Source: ZC4RG30 sp039932715
Lineage (GTDB): Bacteria > Pseudomonadota > Gammaproteobacteria > Steroidobacterales > Steroidobacteraceae
Length of the DNA: 64,000 nucleotides
Assembly: GCA_039932715.1 (NCBI GenBank)
Contig: JBDTPN010000002.1
Coordinates: 62,001 to 126,000 of the forward strand
Reading direction: 5' to 3'
This document shows, one piece after another, positions 62,006 through 64,000 of the stretch (positions are counted from its first letter, which is position 1; every line of letters begins with the position of its first letter). The notes below the pieces were generated by a model. It was not told the origin of the DNA, searched no databases, and saw only the letters and a program-made list of their open reading frames with translations. Position numbers and translations under genes: made by a program.

Positions 62006-63487
62006 CTAGTTGTTGACCGGGGGTGGTGCAACAGCCGGAGCAGGCGCGGGCGGTGGCACCACAGGAATGGTGGTGGTTCCAGCCAGCGGCACGTCGATGG
62101 TCAGCCAGCGATTCATGCTTTCAATAGTTGCCCGGTCAAGGTCACCCGCGGTCAGCTGTAGCCGGATAAGGTTGTTGAGATAACCGTACTTGGCCGACGA
62201 GTAGCTTTGTTGTGCGGTAATCAGGTTGCGCCGTGCGGTCAGCACGTCGACCGTGGTACGCGTGCCCACTTCATATCCCGCCTCGGCTGCCTTCAATGCG
62301 GTCTGGCTTGATTCAACAGCCTGCTTGAGTGCCTGCACCCGGGCGATATCAGAGTTCACACCCTGGTAAGCATCGCGTGCGTTGCCCTCCGTCACTCTTG
62401 ATGTGCGCTCCAGACGTTCCTTGGCAGCTATCCAGCGGTACTGACTCTGTTTCACCTGCGAACTGGTGAGGCCGCCGCTGAAAATGGGCAGGGTCAGCTG
62501 CAGTGCCACGGACTTGCCGTAGTTCGTGGAGTCGTTGAAGGTCAGCTGATTGCCTGTGGGCGTGCGATACGTAACGTCGCCTGAACGGTCGCCGTAGGTG
62601 CGACCCGCCACCAGGTCGATGTTGGGCAGATGCCCGCCAAATGCCGAGCTGACCTGGTCGCGCGCGATGTCGGCCTGCAAGCGGCTCGAAAGCAGCGATG
62701 AATTCTGGTCCATGGACATCTTGACCCACTGCTCTTCGTCGGCAGGTGCCGGCGCCTGCAGTGGCATGTCATCAGAGGGTTTGGTGAGCCGTTCGGGCTT
62801 GTCGCCAATGATCACGCGCAGCAGTTCAATCTGCGTGGAAAGGGCGCGTTTGGCCTCGATTACCGCTGCTGCTGCCTGATCACGCGCCGCGCGTGAATCC
62901 TGCACGTCGGTAATGGCGATAAGACCCACCTCGAAGCGGCGCTCCGCCTGGTCGAGCTGGCGCGAAATGGCCACGCGGGCTGCCTCCAGTGCCTCGATGT
63001 TGTCGATGGCCGAGAGCACGGCGAAATACTGGCTGGATACACGCTGCGCCAGCGACTGCTGCGCGACGATGTAATCGGCCTCGGCCTGGGCCACGGTGTG
63101 GCTGGCAGAGCGCAATGCCACCCAGTTCTGCCAGTTGAACACGTTCTGGCGCAGGCTGAAGCTCCAGTCCGTGGAGTCATTGAGGTTGCTGGTGCTCGAT
63201 ATGGAAGGGACGACGACGCCATTGAGCAGGAAGGAGCTGGTCGAGTTGCCGTCGGTCCAGTTGCGGCCGATATCTGCGCTGCCGCTGACGTGGGGCAGCA
63301 GGTAGGAAACAGCCTGTGGCTTGGCCTCACGGTTGGCCAGGCGAGTGGCGTCGGCTTCCCGGATCTGGGGGTCGTTGACCACCGCCATGTCATATATCTG
63401 CAGCAGGTCCTCGCTGCGGGCCGCATTGGCCACCAGCAGTGTTGCAATCATCAGGCCAGGACCGATGTGAAGAATTCCGCGTTTCAT
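62006..63487 (-). CDS. tolC: TolC-family outer-membrane channel protein
   Basis: This 493-residue protein forms the outer-membrane tunnel of tripartite efflux and type I secretion systems. The two TolC repeats are visible (LLQIYDMAVVNDPQIREADA, and a second half with EAGYEVGTRTTVDVLTARRN). The signal peptide ends near NAARS. The C-terminus has an added Pro/Ala/Val-rich tail of about 30 residues, which is unusual. ATG 63487 is chosen because it begins the signal peptide. It is 76 bp downstream of pcm. Confidence 0.94.
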   Translation of the reverse strand: MKRGILHIGPGLMIATLLVANAARSEDLLQIYDMAVVNDPQIREADATRLANREAKPQAVSYLLPHVSGSADIGRNWTDGNSTSSFLLNGVVVPSISSTSNLNDSTDWSFSLRQNVFNWQNWVALRSASHTVAQAEADYIVAQQSLAQRVSSQYFAVLSAIDNIEALEAARVAISRQLDQAERRFEVGLIAITDVQDSRAARDQAAAAVIEAKRALSTQIELLRVIIGDKPERLTKPSDDMPLQAPAPADEEQWVKMSMDQNSSLLSSRLQADIARDQVSSAFGGHLPNIDLVAGRTYGDRSGDVTYRTPTGNQLTFNDSTNYGKSVALQLTLPIFSGGLTSSQVKQSQYRWIAAKERLERTSRVTEGNARDAYQGVNSDIARVQALKQAVESSQTALKAAEAGYEVGTRTTVDVLTARRNLITAQQSYSSAKYGYLNNLIRLQLTAGDLDRATIESMNRWLTIDVPLAGTTTIPVVPPPAPAPAVAPPPVNN

Positions 63488-63563
63488 TTGGCTACCTTGG
63501 GACACAGCAAACAACCCCTTTGAGAGCGTGGACCGTGGTGCGAAGTTCCGCCCCACCAGCCCA

Positions 63564-64000
63564 TCAGAATGAGAAAACCGCCGGATCCGGCGCATGCAAT
63601 AACCTGTCTGCGGACGTCTCGAACAGACTGTGCACGGCGCGCTGGCCCTGTGCATCCAGCGTCACGAGTCGGGCTTCCATGATGGGTTCACGGCCAACAA
63701 GGACGAATAACCGTCCGCCTGGTCGAAGCAGGGCTTCGAACCGGGGGTCGTATACGGGCATCGAACCGGTGAGTGCGATCACGTCATAGCGCGGACCGCT
63801 GGCCGGCAGCGCGAAGGCGTCGGCGTGTTCCACCTGCACATCGCCCAACCCGGCCACGCGCAGGTTATGGCGGGCCTGTTCGGCCAGATCCGCATGCACT
63901 TCGAGGCTCAACACCTTGGCCCCCAGCAGCGACAGGCAGGCCGAGACATAGCCCGAACCGGTGCCGATCTCCAGCGCCAGGTCTCCCTGTTGTATACCCA
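63564..64000 (-). CDS. pcm: Protein-L-isoaspartate O-methyltransferase (5' part outside window)
   Basis: The C-terminal 145 residues are present. The SAM-binding motif I is seen as LEIGTGSGYVSACLSLLG, followed by SLEVHADLAEQARHNL and DVIALTGSMP. It methylates isoaspartyl residues to repair aged proteins. The methyltransferase core agrees with the PCMT family; in the related motif the usual DG(R) segment is altered. It continues past the right edge and precedes tolC. Confidence 0.9.
   Translation of the reverse strand, partial: GIQQGDLALEIGTGSGYVSACLSLLGAKVLSLEVHADLAEQARHNLRVAGLGDVQVEHADAFALPASGPRYDVIALTGSMPVYDPRFEALLRPGGRLFVLVGREPIMEARLVTLDAQGQRAVHSLFETSADRLLHAPDPAVFSF

Noticed and set aside
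1..64000. Mobile element, prophage or CRISPR content
   Set aside because: No transposase, integrase, phage or Cas gene, no tRNA, and no regularly spaced repeat was seen.

Overview
The window is dense, GC-rich bacterial chromosome with short intergenic gaps and many 4-bp ATGA/GTGA start-stop overlaps. The right end carries glnE, a zf-CHCC zinc-finger gene, kdkA, waaA, a tolC-family gene and pcm. Kdo kinase next to Kdo transferase, together with TolC, points to a Gram-negative gammaproteobacterium. The abundance of SDR, GMC, P450, SnoaL-like and Tat-exported redox genes suggests an aerobic catabolic lineage of the Steroidobacter/Nevskia/Xanthomonas sort. This placement is inferred from gene content only. 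No tRNA, rRNA, insertion sequence, integrase or CRISPR array was seen, and no gene-free stretch exceeds 300 bases.

Layout. (1) 1-10906 is a divergent exported-redox locus. Leftward: a DUF1592-type c-heme protein, a DUF1552/HXXSHH protein, a Tat lipoprotein of metallo-beta-lactamase fold, and an ankyrin protein cut by the window edge. Rightward: an unknown exported protein, a Tat-signal SDR, and the two subunits of an isoquinoline-1-oxidoreductase-like molybdenum hydroxylase. (2) 10914-16593 is a leftward cluster: periplasmic caspase-fold protein with an EF-hand, a possible 17-residue ORF, a short PepSY-type membrane protein, a TIR/TolB-like/TPR protein, and an M49-like peptidase lipoprotein. 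This is the best candidate for an undescribed system. (3) 16663-33000 is mixed: NmrA-like oxidoreductase, YihY-type membrane protein, SnoaL-like proteins, a PQQ sugar-dehydrogenase-like protein, exodeoxyribonuclease III, an ArsR-SRPBCC-GST operon with a palindromic operator, a Yip1 protein, thiopurine methyltransferase, five leftward exported-protein genes including a tandem paralogue pair and an M14-like/GH88-like fusion, and a DUF47-Pit phosphate uptake pair.

(4) 32896-49126 is a large catabolic block. A serine hydrolase converges on a leftward six-gene operon (phytoene-dehydrogenase-like flavoenzyme, 68-aa protein, GMC oxidoreductase, metallo-hydrolase, SDR, P450). A rightward eight-gene operon diverges from it (metallo-hydrolase, beta-hydroxyacid dehydrogenase-like, carboxymuconolactone-decarboxylase-like, SnoaL-like, GMC, SDR, two MFS transporters), and an aldehyde dehydrogenase faces it. 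Together these could import an alcohol- or lactone-bearing compound and oxidise it stepwise. The substrate is unknown. (5) 49151-54360 holds the LemA-M48 membrane protease pair, a sulfotransferase, and TetR and LysR regulators divergent from an AT-rich operator region. (6) 54410-64000 starts with a strongly folded leader or small RNA ending in an intrinsic terminator. It is followed by ald, SnoaL-like, SDR, glnE, zf-CHCC, kdkA and waaA in one direction, and tolC and pcm in the other.
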